From an uncultured Eubacteriales bacterium (GTDB lineage Bacteria; Bacillota; Clostridia; Peptostreptococcales; Anaerovoracaceae), in NCBI GenBank assembly GCA_902775345.1, contig CACYLW010000001.1, positions 123,958 through 187,957 on the forward strand: a DNA stretch of 64,000 nt, written 5' to 3'. Below are positions 54,346 to 62,073 of the stretch, one piece after another. The stretch's first letter is position 1, and the number at the start of each line of letters is the position of its first letter. Made by a program: the position numbers and the translations under genes. Below the pieces are notes generated by a model. That model was given only the letters and a program-made list of their open reading frames with translations. It made no database searches and had not been told where the DNA came from.

Positions 54346-55419
54346 ATGGCCTTGTACCTGAAAGATATTTTTGCAGCTATTGCTGTAGTCTTTAATGCGA
54401 TCCCGATGGCCATGTTCTCATTATCATATGGATTTGCTGCATTTCCTACAGCGCTTGGATTCATAGTCGGCGGATTCGGCATGCTTCTTACTCACCAGAT
54501 CGCACCGATCTCGCTGCAGGCAGAAAGCATCGTGCTTGCGGGAACCATCAGCCATGACCGCAATGAAAGACTGAACATCATCTTTTACAGCGGTATCGTA
54601 ATGGCGGTCCTGGGACTGTGCGGCGTGCTTACAAAGACCATGGATTTTATCGGTCCATGCATCCTTAACGCCATGCTGGCAGGCGTAGGCCTGATGCTGG
54701 CTAAGGCCGGATTCGACATGATAAAGCAGAACAGGTTGGTTTCCGGCGTATCAATGGCGTCAGCGCTTATAGTTTATTTTGCAACCAACGATCTCATCTG
54801 GACGATCGCAGTCTCTGTTGTTGTAAGTGACATCGCACACCTTATCAAAGTCAAAGTGACAGGCCGCCAGGATCATCTGCTTGAGGTCGATATGAGTAAG
54901 GAAAAACTCATACCGCTGAAGCTGACCGTTAATACACATATCATCCGCAGCGTCCTCGCTGTCTGCACACTTCAGATAGGCGGAAATATCGCTTACGCTA
55001 CCATCACGGCTGGTATTGCCGGAGAAACGGCAAATGTCGACGCTATCACCGTATACTCCGGTCTGGCTGACTCGGCAAGCGCATTCTTTGGCGGCGGTCC
55101 GGTAGAGGCGATCATCAGCGGTACTGCGGCAGCACCTCATCCTATGCTTGCAGGACTGATACTTGTTGCTATCGTATCGGCGATATTCCTGACTAAAACG
55201 ATTACGAGACTTGCCAAGCACATTCCTGCGGAAACTATTTCGGGCTTCCTGTTCGTGCTCGGAGCATTCGCGGTCTTCCCTGAAGACGCAAAAGCCGCAC
55301 TCACCGAAGACCCGGTCGTAGGTGCCTGTGTAATCATTGTCACAAGCTTCTCCGATCCGTTTATCGGCATGGTATCCGGCATCGCACTGAAATACGGACT
55401 GATGTTCCTCGGAGCATAG
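54346..55419 (+). CDS. NCS2-like nucleobase/xanthine permease family protein
   Basis: A 357-residue membrane protein with about ten hydrophobic segments. The C-terminal half has SASAFFGGGPVEAIISGTAAAPHP, reminiscent of the substrate loop of NCS2/AzgA purine transporters, and a repeated layout of short helices. It is shorter than most NCS2 carriers (about 430 residues), so substrate and family rank are uncertain. I chose ATG 54346 because AAAGGAG lies 9 bases before it; the ATG at 54337 directly abuts GGAG. It is preceded by an inverted repeat and is flanked by terminators, so it is a single-gene unit. Confidence 0.7.
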   Translation: MALYLKDIFAAIAVVFNAIPMAMFSLSYGFAAFPTALGFIVGGFGMLLTHQIAPISLQAESIVLAGTISHDRNERLNIIFYSGIVMAVLGLCGVLTKTMDFIGPCILNAMLAGVGLMLAKAGFDMIKQNRLVSGVSMASALIVYFATNDLIWTIAVSVVVSDIAHLIKVKVTGRQDHLLEVDMSKEKLIPLKLTVNTHIIRSVLAVCTLQIGGNIAYATITAGIAGETANVDAITVYSGLADSASAFFGGGPVEAIISGTAAAPHPMLAGLILVAIVSAIFLTKTITRLAKHIPAETISGFLFVLGAFAVFPEDAKAALTEDPVVGACVIIVTSFSDPFIGMVSGIALKYGLMFLGA

Positions 55420-55439
55420 TAATACAGATCTGAACAGAT

Positions 55440-55472
55440 AAGCCCCCGGACGATAAGGTCCGGGGGCTTTTA
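55440..55472 (+). terminator. Terminator after permease gene
   Basis: AAGCCCCCGGAC and GTCCGGGGGCTT pair with a 6-base loop, then TTAT. It lies between the permease and the convergent AraC remnant. Confidence 0.92.
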
Positions 55473-55483
55473 TGATGCCCGTA

Positions 55484-55705
55484 TTACAGATGCTCATGGT
55501 ATTTCTCGCGGAAGGTTTTTCGGTATGCTGCCGGCGAGAGCCCTTTCTGTTTCTTGAAAAGCCGGCTGAAGTAGAACGCGTTCTCATACCCGACCATGGA
55601 AGCGATGTTGGAAATATTGTAGTCAGTAGTTTCCAGAAGTATCTGTGCGTTGCGTATCCTTGTGGAAAGGATATACTTCATGGGAGTTGATCCGACTACC
55701 TTCTG
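55484..55705 (-). pseudogene. AraC-family regulator remnant, C-terminal part only
   Basis: Only the C-terminal HTH part of an AraC protein remains, about 74 codons. GSTPMKYILSTRIRNAQ is the end of the first HTH, and ISNIASMVGYENAFYFSRLF with LSPAAYRKTF is the second. In-frame coding similarity runs back past the ATG at 55681 to about QKVVG (about 55705) and then stops, leaving no sensor domain and half of the first HTH missing. On the other strand from the same point begins the headless GPH transporter. The two were probably a divergent regulator-transporter pair. Confidence 0.8.
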
Positions 55706-56140
55706 AACCTGTACGGGTATACCGCAGGAACGCTGGGAAGACTCGGTGTTGTCATAGCCGGCTATCTGGGGAGCATCCCGCTCATGCTTGCGTGCACGGC
55801 CATAGCGGCGTTTGGCATGAGCCCGCTGCAGGGTGATATGAACGCGCTCATTGCTACCTGCTCAGAGTATACATACCTGACACACGGTAAACGTGTGGAC
55901 GGAACAATGTATTCATGCACATCGCTCGGCACAAAGCTCGGAGGCGGTATCGGAACAGCCCTTGCAGGATGGCTGCTGAGCTTCAGCGGCTACGTCGGAG
56001 GGGCAGCAGAGCAGACAGCTTCGTGCATCAACATGCTCCATGTGATGTATCTCTGGCTTCCGATGATCTTCAACCTTCTGATCACGCTGATCCTGACCAG
56101 GCTGAATGTAGAAAAGGCTGTTGAGGACCTGAAGAAATAG
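55706..56140 (+). pseudogene. GPH-family sugar transporter remnant, C-terminal part only
   Basis: The C-terminal third of a glycoside-pentoside-hexuronide cation symporter (MelB/UidB/YicJ type). It has GTALAGWLLSFSGYVG and SEYTYLTHGKRVDGTMYS, equivalent to the family DYGEWKTGxRxEG segment. The frame is readable from about 55700 but lacks eight or so of the twelve helices. The ATG at 55784 would give only 118 residues. A normal family member has about 450. It starts where the oppositely oriented AraC remnant ends. Confidence 0.78.
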
Positions 56141-56151
56141 TTCGGTGTAAG

Positions 56152-56200
56152 AAAAACCGCAACCTTGTCATGACAACGGGTTGCGGTTTCTTTTTTTTTG
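56152..56200 (+). terminator. Terminator, AAACCGCAAC type, copy 2
   Basis: AAACCGCAACC pairs with GGTTGCGGTTT. The loop itself contains the perfect palindrome TTGTCATGACAA, so one long hairpin forms, followed by a run of nine T. The outer stem is the same as that of the terminator at 47.9 kb. Confidence 0.92.
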
Positions 56201-56307
56201 TGTCCGGCAGCGCGGTGTGTGTTCTCAACCAAGCGCAGTCAAATGTGTAAAATATCTTTGTTTCACGTTAACAATTTTATAAAATGTAAACGTGAGAGGA
56301 TAAATGA

Positions 56308-57456
56308 ATGGTTTATATCGATAACATTTACAAGGGCCTTCTGGTATTCCCGTTCATAGCAGCATTATTCACACTGCCATATGCGGTGTATCAGTATAAC
56401 AGGCACGGATCAGTATCGAAATACAGGACGCTGATCATCTACAGCTATATACTCTACATGCTGATCGCGTTCTTCATGGTCATCCTGCCGCTTCCTGACA
56501 GGGCATCGACGGTGGGGAATACGTGGCAGGAGCATCTGAATCTGATCCCGTTCAGACAGATCTGGCTGTACTGGCACAATAAAGAGTTCGGAATTGCTGC
56601 CCTCAGGAAATATCTTGTGAGCATGTCGCTCTGGCAGCTGCTTTTCAACATCCTGCTGACCGTACCGTTTGGCATATACATGCGATATTACTTCAGGCTG
56701 AGCCTGAAGCGTACGGTTCTTTACTCGTTCCTGCTGAGTCTTTTCTACGAAACGAGTCAGATAACAGCTCTTTTCGGAATCTATCCGGGACCATACAGGC
56801 TGGCAGATGTTGAGGATCTGATCTGTAATACATTAGGCGGAGCCGGAGGCTATTACATAGCGTCTGTATTTGCCGGAGTGCTTCCAAGCAGAGCTGAGAT
56901 CGATGAGAAGTGCAGGGCGCAGGGTACCAGAGTCACAGGCATGCGTAGAATGTGGGCGGGCCTTTTTGACTATGTGTTCATCGCCGCGGTGTATATCTTT
57001 CTGCTCGGCGTGGTCCAGGTGCTGGATCCCGGGTTTACCGGTTACTCCATTTACGGAGAGGTGTTTATCTGGTCCTTTTTCTGCATGACATCTCTTGTGC
57101 AGGTCCTCATAACTAAGGGATCAACGCTGGGACATGCTGCGTGCAGGATGATCCTTGTGTCAGAAGACGGAGGGATGGCGTCGGCAGGACAGCTTATAAA
57201 GCGCTATCTGTATCTGTGGCTGTTTACAGAACTGCCGCTGATCATAGCCGGACAGCTCATGAATGTAAGGGTCGCTTTCGCGGTCGACCTTATCATACTG
57301 GCGTTGACTGCTGCCTCGCGCATATATTTCATTATTTATTTCATTAATGTAGTAGTAAGAAAAGGCAAACTGATGCCACACGATAAACTCAGCAGGACAC
57401 TTTACATGGTGACCGGTGTCCCTGAATACATTATTGGGAGGTGGAGCTATGTTTAA
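56308..57456 (+). CDS. VanZ-RDD membrane protein
   Basis: A 382-residue protein with two membrane domains. Residues 1-190 are VanZ-like (MVILPLPDR, NLIPFRQIW, FETSQI and a DVEDLICNTLGGAGGY segment), a fold known from teicoplanin resistance. Residues about 210-380 are an RDD domain with the initial Arg/Asp pattern in RMWAGLFDYVFIAAVY and the later GSTLGHAACRM. Such fusions occur in Clostridia with no fixed function. A possible promoter lies in the 100 bases after the preceding terminator. The gene is coupled to the next by an 8-base overlap. Confidence 0.85.
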   Translation: MVYIDNIYKGLLVFPFIAALFTLPYAVYQYNRHGSVSKYRTLIIYSYILYMLIAFFMVILPLPDRASTVGNTWQEHLNLIPFRQIWLYWHNKEFGIAALRKYLVSMSLWQLLFNILLTVPFGIYMRYYFRLSLKRTVLYSFLLSLFYETSQITALFGIYPGPYRLADVEDLICNTLGGAGGYYIASVFAGVLPSRAEIDEKCRAQGTRVTGMRRMWAGLFDYVFIAAVYIFLLGVVQVLDPGFTGYSIYGEVFIWSFFCMTSLVQVLITKGSTLGHAACRMILVSEDGGMASAGQLIKRYLYLWLFTELPLIIAGQLMNVRVAFAVDLIILALTAASRIYFIIYFINVVVRKGKLMPHDKLSRTLYMVTGVPEYIIGRWSYV

Positions 57457-57967
57457 AATTCTTTTGCTGCTGATTGCCGGTGGTCTTCTTATCGGCGCAT
57501 ATATAATAAGAAAAGGGATCGGCTGCCTTTTTACAATAATAGCGATCGTTATTATCGGACTGCTGGTGGTGCCGTTCATCAGAAGCGCTCTCCCCGACTC
57601 AGCGAATGATCCCGGACAGAGCACGGAAAATGCTGTTGAGCAGCTAAGTGACGATTATCAGCAGGTATACTTTGATGAACTTGCGGATGAACTGGCAAAC
57701 GGTGCCGACCCGGCAAAATCAAAATATCTTGGACAGAAGATAATAATTGTCGGAGATTTTGATAAGACAAATTCAGATGATGACAGCATAACCGTATCGT
57801 ATGGCATGGAAGACGATAATACCCTGCTCGTAGTCGGCCGCTTGCAGACTGATGAGCAGCGTGAGACGTCCGGGCAGTTCTCAGAGGGTGACACGGTTAT
57901 ACTGAAGGGTACGATCACTGATGTCAATGAGTCCGCATTCTTCATGGACGTAGATGACATTGAATGA
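57449..57967 (+). CDS. Membrane-anchored OB-fold-like protein
   Basis: A 172-residue protein with two closely spaced hydrophobic segments at the N-terminus (ILLLLIAGGLLIGAYII and LFTIIAIVIIGLLVVPFI) and an external acidic domain of about 120 residues. The latter has KYLGQKIIIVGDFDKT and GDTVILKGTITDVNE, resembling the tRNA_anti-like OB fold found in envelope proteins. The start at 57449 follows GGGAGGTGGAGCT and overlaps the VanZ-RDD gene by 8 bases. The partnership suggests an envelope complex; the function is unknown. Confidence 0.72.
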   Translation: MFKILLLLIAGGLLIGAYIIRKGIGCLFTIIAIVIIGLLVVPFIRSALPDSANDPGQSTENAVEQLSDDYQQVYFDELADELANGADPAKSKYLGQKIIIVGDFDKTNSDDDSITVSYGMEDDNTLLVVGRLQTDEQRETSGQFSEGDTVILKGTITDVNESAFFMDVDDIE

Positions 57968-58011
57968 TAAAAGCCCGCAATGCCGTCCGGAAGTTGTATA
58001 ATCAGAGTACT

Positions 58012-58848
58012 ATGAAGATACATGTGCTGCATTGCGGATATATAAGAATAGCAAAGAGGCTGCTGGATAACGGAGGGCGGTTTTCGACAGATATCGCCAA
58101 AGCCATGCTGGTACCGGACAGGGAGAGAGTAACACTTCCGGTCAGCGCCTATCTGATAGAACACCGTGCCGGCACCTATCTTGCAGATACAGGGTGGAGC
58201 CGGGACATAAGTCCTGATGGCGTGTACGATTTCAAGGCGGCCTGCAAGGTGCTGCCAAGACATCTGGCCATGCTGTATCACCCGTTTGTCCCACACGGGG
58301 AGACAGTCAGGGAACAGTTGGATGAAAGAGGTGTCAGGCCTGAAGAAATAAAGGCTGTCCTGATCACACACTTTGACGCGGATCATATTGCCGGACTGAG
58401 ATCGGTGAGCAGCGCTCAGAGGATAATTGTTCCGGAGGATGAAGCTTACTGGTCCGTGCGCACAAAGTACAGGATGCGTCAGGCGAGAGAACTGTGGGAA
58501 ACATCAGGATATGAGCGTGTCTTTTATAGAGGGCATCTGCTGGGCCCGATGAATCTGGCAATTGACGTCACCGGTGACGGGAGCATCATGATGGTCAGTC
58601 TGCCGGGACATACGGATGGTCATGCCGGAGTGATGGTCAGAGAGGGCAGAAAGCATGTGCTTATCGCTGCTGATTCCGCAGTCTCGTCTTACAACTGGGA
58701 AACCTTGCGTCCGGCCGGACTCGGCGCGGATACGGAGCTTCAGAAAAAAACACTGAGGTGGATAAAGAAGGCAGCATCAGATCCGGACTGCATCAGCGTG
58801 CTTTGCAGCCATGATCCGGATATGCAGCCGCAGACAATAACTATATAG
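58012..58848 (+). CDS. Metallo-beta-lactamase-fold hydrolase
   Basis: A 278-residue MBL-fold protein of the lactonase-like group. The metal motif is THFDADHIAG, the second ligand is in LPGHTDGHAGV, and a third in AADSAVSSY. Most residues look intact. The ATG at 58012 fits the family N-terminus (MKIHVLHCGYIRI); a longer frame from 57964 would overlap the OB-fold gene by ATGA but adds an unlikely basic extension. TATAAT at about 57997 sits only 9 bases before the ATG, so the mRNA may be leaderless. The natural substrate is unknown. Confidence 0.82.
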   Translation: MKIHVLHCGYIRIAKRLLDNGGRFSTDIAKAMLVPDRERVTLPVSAYLIEHRAGTYLADTGWSRDISPDGVYDFKAACKVLPRHLAMLYHPFVPHGETVREQLDERGVRPEEIKAVLITHFDADHIAGLRSVSSAQRIIVPEDEAYWSVRTKYRMRQARELWETSGYERVFYRGHLLGPMNLAIDVTGDGSIMMVSLPGHTDGHAGVMVREGRKHVLIAADSAVSSYNWETLRPAGLGADTELQKKTLRWIKKAASDPDCISVLCSHDPDMQPQTITI

Positions 58849-58854
58849 AACAGA

Positions 58855-58893
58855 AGAGCCCTGAGGTCAAAAATACTTCAGGGCTCGTTTTTA
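58855..58893 (+). terminator. Terminator after MBL gene
   Basis: GAGCCCTGA and TCAGGGCTC pair with a 12-base loop, followed by GTTTTTA. It separates the MBL gene from the convergent TetR remnant. Confidence 0.9.
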
Positions 58894-58914
58894 CTATGCG
58901 GAATGCGCAGCAGG

Positions 58915-59222
58915 TCACTGTTGGGAGATTTTCTTTGAAAGGAAGTACATCTTTTCAGCGAGATCCTGACTGCTGATCCGGAAACCTGTATTTACCCATT
59001 CACGCATCATGCCGACTGTTCCGTTGGCTATGTAGATCCGTATAAAACGGGAGGACGGCTCATCTATTTCATCACTGACGGGAACGTATCCGTTGCAGAG
59101 GAATTCCACGAGCCTGGCAGTAAAATTGCTTCCGGAAGAATCATTGAACAGTATCTGGAAAGTCCTTTTGTTTTCTTTGATAAAGTCAAAAAATTCCGAA
59201 ATCGCAGAAAGAAGCGCTTTCT
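58915..59222 (-). pseudogene. TetR-family regulator remnant, ligand-domain part only
   Basis: About 100 codons of a TetR/AcrR-type regulator. The readable frame includes SEFFDFIKENKRTFQILF, typical of the ligand-binding half, and ends EKMYFLSKKISQQ. The N-terminal DNA-binding domain is missing, and the frame has no proper start; GTG 59109 would give only 64 residues. The similarity ends near 59222, where the oppositely oriented phospholipase-D remnant begins. Function as a regulator is not possible without the HTH. Confidence 0.78.
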
Positions 59223-59223
59223 G
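59205..59223. repeat. Inverted repeat at the remnant junction
   Basis: CAGAAAG and CTTTCTG flank AAGCG, a perfect 7-base inverted repeat sitting exactly where the TetR and phospholipase-D remnants meet. It may mark the deletion end point or be chance. Confidence 0.5.
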
Positions 59224-59498
59224 ATTATGCTGATCCGGGCTTCGTGCACGCGAAGGTGTTTGTGAGTGACGATAAAAAAGCAGTCGTCGGAACGATCAAT
59301 CTCGACTACCGGAGTCTGTATCATCACTTCGAGTGCGCCACATACATGTATAAAACAAGCTGCATAAGTGAAATTGAAAGAGATTTTCAGGATACCATGG
59401 CAAAATGCCGCGAAGTAACGCCGGAGACTATAGGTAAGGAAAAACTGTCAATGAAAATCATCGGCATTGTAACAAAGTCAATGGCACCGCTTCTGTAG
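59211..59498 (+). pseudogene. Cardiolipin synthase remnant, C-terminal PLD motif only
   Basis: The C-terminal part of a phospholipase-D-type cardiolipin synthase. PGFVHAKVFVSDDKKAVVGT is the second HKD motif (HxKxxxxD) and INLDYRSLYHHFECATYMY is the family continuation. The N-terminal membrane part and first HKD motif are lost. About 95 codons are readable back to about 59211, where the TetR remnant starts on the other strand. Two HKD motifs are required for activity, so this fragment is inactive. Confidence 0.82.
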
Positions 59499-59519
59499 AG
59501 CATGGCAGAACCAATAGTA

Positions 59520-60557
59520 CTAAGCGTCTTCCATGCTTTGTACTACTGACAATAAATATTCCTTGCGAAGGTCAAAGTCTTCGTAGAAATTACTGCCATA
59601 CCTGAGGATCCCGTTGTTCTCGTCGTTGACCAGATCATAGAGCTGCTCGTAAACCGGATCCTGCTCGGCGAAGACCGGATACAGCGTCCTGTCTGCGGGC
59701 AGCATATACTCGAGACCATCCTCACCGGTGCACAGATCATGGACAAAGCTGCTGTCTGTAACGATCTCCATTATATCGAGGCAGTCAAGCAGCTTTTCGC
59801 CTGAGGTGCTGTATCCCATGGAAATAAAGTCAGTCATGAACAGCGGCATCTCGTTTACATCATTTTCGGATAAGTTGGCCAGCTGAACGACATATTCATC
59901 CCGGTCAAGAGACCTCAGGTTTTCGGTGAAGCCCAGCAGGTACCTGCATTCACCGCTGCGGAATCTGTCTATGACTTCTTCCGTATCAAGCATGGAATCC
60001 TCGAATGCCTCACGTCCCCCGATAGTCCTGAAGATCCTTTCGATCACATTGATAGTGCCCTCGCCGCTGTCCTGATAATTACAGAAGGCAAGCACGCTGT
60101 AGTATCCGATCATGGACTTCAAAGGCGCCGACAGACCTCCCTCGATCTCAAAAATGTTGTTTACCGGAGTGTAGTCCTTTTTTCGGCATATCAAAACGTT
60201 CGCGCATGTCATGAACGGAAATCCGTATGTTTTTCCTTTGATCCTGCTGCGGTCCAGGATCCAGTCAAACACCTTGTCGGTATCGATGATCTCAGGCAGT
60301 ACCCGGATGATCCCTTTATCGACAAGTGCAGACATGGCACATGCGTCATACATATAAATGTCCCCGTCTTTATCAGGGATCTCATGATAGCAGTTCCAGT
60401 CCCGGAACTCGATCCTGCGGGTATGACCGGATTTTCTGAAACGCTCCTCCAGAAGCGTACGGAAACGATCCGGATCGCGCAGGTATACAAAAGTGTAAAT
60501 AATGACAGGAGAGTCATCTCTCAGTGATGCAGCACCGGCTGCTTTTTTTTCTTCCAT
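59520..60557 (-). CDS. Thiaminase I-like protein without signal peptide
   Basis: A 345-residue protein resembling thiaminase I (thiamine pyridinylase), a periplasmic-binding fold that splits thiamine or its breakdown products. Visible parallels are YLRDPDRF, RDWNCYHEIPDKDGDIYMYD, KTYGFPFMTCANVLIC with a cysteine (Cys118) at the catalytic position, GFTEN with a glutamate (Glu212) where the family base lies, PLFMTDF, and YMLPADRTLYPVF. Known members are secreted, but this one starts MEEKKAAGAA without signal sequence, so it is cytoplasmic if the start is right (AGGAG lies 5 bases before). It lies 12 bases after the GNAT gene in the same operon. An ordinary solute-binding protein is the alternative. 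Confidence 0.68.
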   Translation of the reverse strand: MEEKKAAGAASLRDDSPVIIYTFVYLRDPDRFRTLLEERFRKSGHTRRIEFRDWNCYHEIPDKDGDIYMYDACAMSALVDKGIIRVLPEIIDTDKVFDWILDRSRIKGKTYGFPFMTCANVLICRKKDYTPVNNIFEIEGGLSAPLKSMIGYYSVLAFCNYQDSGEGTINVIERIFRTIGGREAFEDSMLDTEEVIDRFRSGECRYLLGFTENLRSLDRDEYVVQLANLSENDVNEMPLFMTDFISMGYSTSGEKLLDCLDIMEIVTDSSFVHDLCTGEDGLEYMLPADRTLYPVFAEQDPVYEQLYDLVNDENNGILRYGSNFYEDFDLRKEYLLSVVQSMEDA

Positions 60558-60569
60558 GAATACTCCTTG

Positions 60570-61043
60570 CTATCTTTTGCCGAGTTCTTCAAGAGTTTCT
60601 CCGAACAGGCGGTAGAAGATCCAGTCTTTCTTCTGGGTGGAATTCAGTTTGAGATACAGCTGGTTTGCCGGCTCGTTCCACTCGAGGCAGTGCCATTCGA
60701 CCTTCTTGTATCCGCGGCTTACCGCGATGCGGCAGAGCTCTCTCATCATGGCTTCGCCTATGCCGTTGCCCCTGTATTCCGGTCTGACATAAAGGTTTTC
60801 AATGAACATGCCTTTGGCGCCGAATATGGACGCGTAATTATCAAGGAACATCGCGAACCCCACCTCTTTTCCGTCTGAGCTCGCGAACAGCGTCTCTATG
60901 TCCCTGTTTGCTATTGCCGTGCGGATGTCTTCCTCTGTTGTTGTGATCTTATCCGGCAGCTTCTCATATTCCGCAAGCTCATTGATGAGACCGACTATCA
61001 TGCCGGCGTCATCGACTGTTCCGAGTCTGAATTGAATATCCAT
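60570..61043 (-). CDS. GNAT acetyltransferase, diamine/SSAT-like
   Basis: A 157-residue GNAT. The acetyl-CoA motif is in RPEYRGNGIGEAMMREL, preceded by FIENLYV, and WHCLEWNEPANQLYLKL with DWIFYRLFGE is the C-terminal pattern of spermidine/diamine N-acetyltransferases. It should acetylate a polyamine, diamine or similar amine. The start at 61043 follows GGGGGAAAA and fits the family length; upstream ATGs would extend it to 214 residues. It is cotranscribed with the thiaminase-like gene. Confidence 0.85.
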   Translation of the reverse strand: MDIQFRLGTVDDAGMIVGLINELAEYEKLPDKITTTEEDIRTAIANRDIETLFASSDGKEVGFAMFLDNYASIFGAKGMFIENLYVRPEYRGNGIGEAMMRELCRIAVSRGYKKVEWHCLEWNEPANQLYLKLNSTQKKDWIFYRLFGETLEELGKR

Positions 61044-61157
61044 TTTTCCCCCTTTTGTATCGATACCCATTTTTCCGATTATAACATACGGCAGATATGA
61101 TAAGTTCATAAATGCATCTTCAATAACGAACATGGGCGTTTTATATACTGCGGATAT

Positions 61158-61166
61158 GGTATTATG
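61158..61166 (+). promoter_or_regulatory. Extended -10 (TGGTATTAT) ahead of the 61.2 kb operon
   Basis: ATATGGTATTATGAA occurs here and again at 63.8 kb before the ankyrin gene, at similar distances. It probably marks the promoter of both. Confidence 0.5.
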
Positions 61167-61234
61167 AAGAAAAACAGTGACCGGAAAATCCGGCGTTTTG
61201 CAGTTTACGCACAATGCTGTAAGGAGGGACCTGC

Positions 61235-61447
61235 ATGAGGTCGATACTTATCAGGGATACGACCAGGGAAGAACGCGAGCAGATAGTCGCAGATTCCATC
61301 GGGAATATTAACGGCGCATGTGATGGCTGCGCTGCCGGACTTGCGGAGATGTATCAGGATTACATTGACGGCAGGAAGGAGATCCGGGATATCAACTCGG
61401 AATTTTGCGCGCGGCACGAACAGGATTTGGCATCAGAAGCAGACTGA
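61235..61447 (+). CDS. 70-residue conserved-looking small protein
   Basis: A small protein beginning MRSILIRDTTREEREQIV with a cysteine pair in GACDGCAAGLAEMYQDYIDG and a charged helical end. I have the impression of similar short proteins in other Clostridia but cannot name a family. The ribosome site AAGGAGGGACCTGC is good. A probable promoter (TGGTATTAT, 61158-61166) lies 70 bases upstream. It is the first of four tightly spaced genes. Confidence 0.7.
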   Translation: MRSILIRDTTREEREQIVADSIGNINGACDGCAAGLAEMYQDYIDGRKEIRDINSEFCARHEQDLASEAD

Positions 61448-61448
61448 C

Positions 61449-61772
61449 ATGGAATACTATAAACTGGAAATATTCATACCGGAATCACACTTTGCTGAGC
61501 TGAGAAAAGCTCTTCAGGAAGCAGATGCGGGTCACATCGGCAACTATGACTCCTGTTTGTCATACAGCAGAGTCATCAGTACATGGAGACCGCTTGCCGG
61601 CACGGATCCTTTCATTGGCAGGGAAAACGAGATAAGTGAGGAAGAGGAACTCAAAGTTGAGGTGACGGTCACAGGAGAAAGAATCGAGGAAACGATCGCT
61701 GCGGTAAAGGCTGTACACCCGTATGAAGAGCCTGTCATCAATGTGATCAGACTGTACAGAACCGGAATATAA
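61449..61772 (+). CDS. Stand-alone YqfO/NIF3-insert (CutA-like) domain protein
   Basis: A 107-residue protein matching the YqfO inserted domain of NIF3-like proteins, a ferredoxin-like trimeric fold related to CutA. Key features are MEYYKLEIFIPESHFAELRKAL, the GNYDSCLSYS loop and HPYEEPVINVIRL at the C-terminus. Free-standing copies occur widely without a proven activity; metal binding is presumed. It starts one base after the stop of the 70-residue gene. Confidence 0.85.
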   Translation: MEYYKLEIFIPESHFAELRKALQEADAGHIGNYDSCLSYSRVISTWRPLAGTDPFIGRENEISEEEELKVEVTVTGERIEETIAAVKAVHPYEEPVINVIRLYRTGI

Positions 61773-61791
61773 GATATAAGGAGACCGGCAA

Positions 61792-62073
61792 ATGAAGAAG
61801 ATAACGATGTTCCACATAAACGAATGCAGATACTGCGATTTTGCAAGAAAGGCAATTGCTGAACTAAGGGAAGAAAACCCTGAGTATCAGAAAGTTGAGA
61901 TCGAAATGATCAACGAGGATGAACACCCGGAGATCATTGAGAACTATGATTACTGGTCGGTACCAAGTCTTTTCATAGACCATGACAAGATATTTGAGGC
62001 CGCGCTCTTCATGCCTTATGAGACTGTCAAAGAGGGTGTGAAGCTTGCGTTTGATAAAGCGCTTGAAAAATGA
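61792..62073 (+). CDS. Glutaredoxin-like protein
   Basis: A 93-residue thioredoxin-fold protein. MKKITMFHINECRYCDFA has a CxxC (CRYC) active site, and the cis-proline loop is SVPSLFID. The domain is complete but small, like clostridial NrdH/glutaredoxin types. It probably reduces disulfides with thioredoxin reductase. It follows the YqfO-like gene by 19 bases and overlaps the next by ATGA. Confidence 0.88.
   Translation: MKKITMFHINECRYCDFARKAIAELREENPEYQKVEIEMINEDEHPEIIENYDYWSVPSLFIDHDKIFEAALFMPYETVKEGVKLAFDKALEK

Noticed and set aside
57964-58011. MBL gene start at 57964
   Set aside because: Although it overlaps by ATGA, the extra 16 residues are basic and do not fit the family N-terminus; 58012 was preferred, with moderate confidence.
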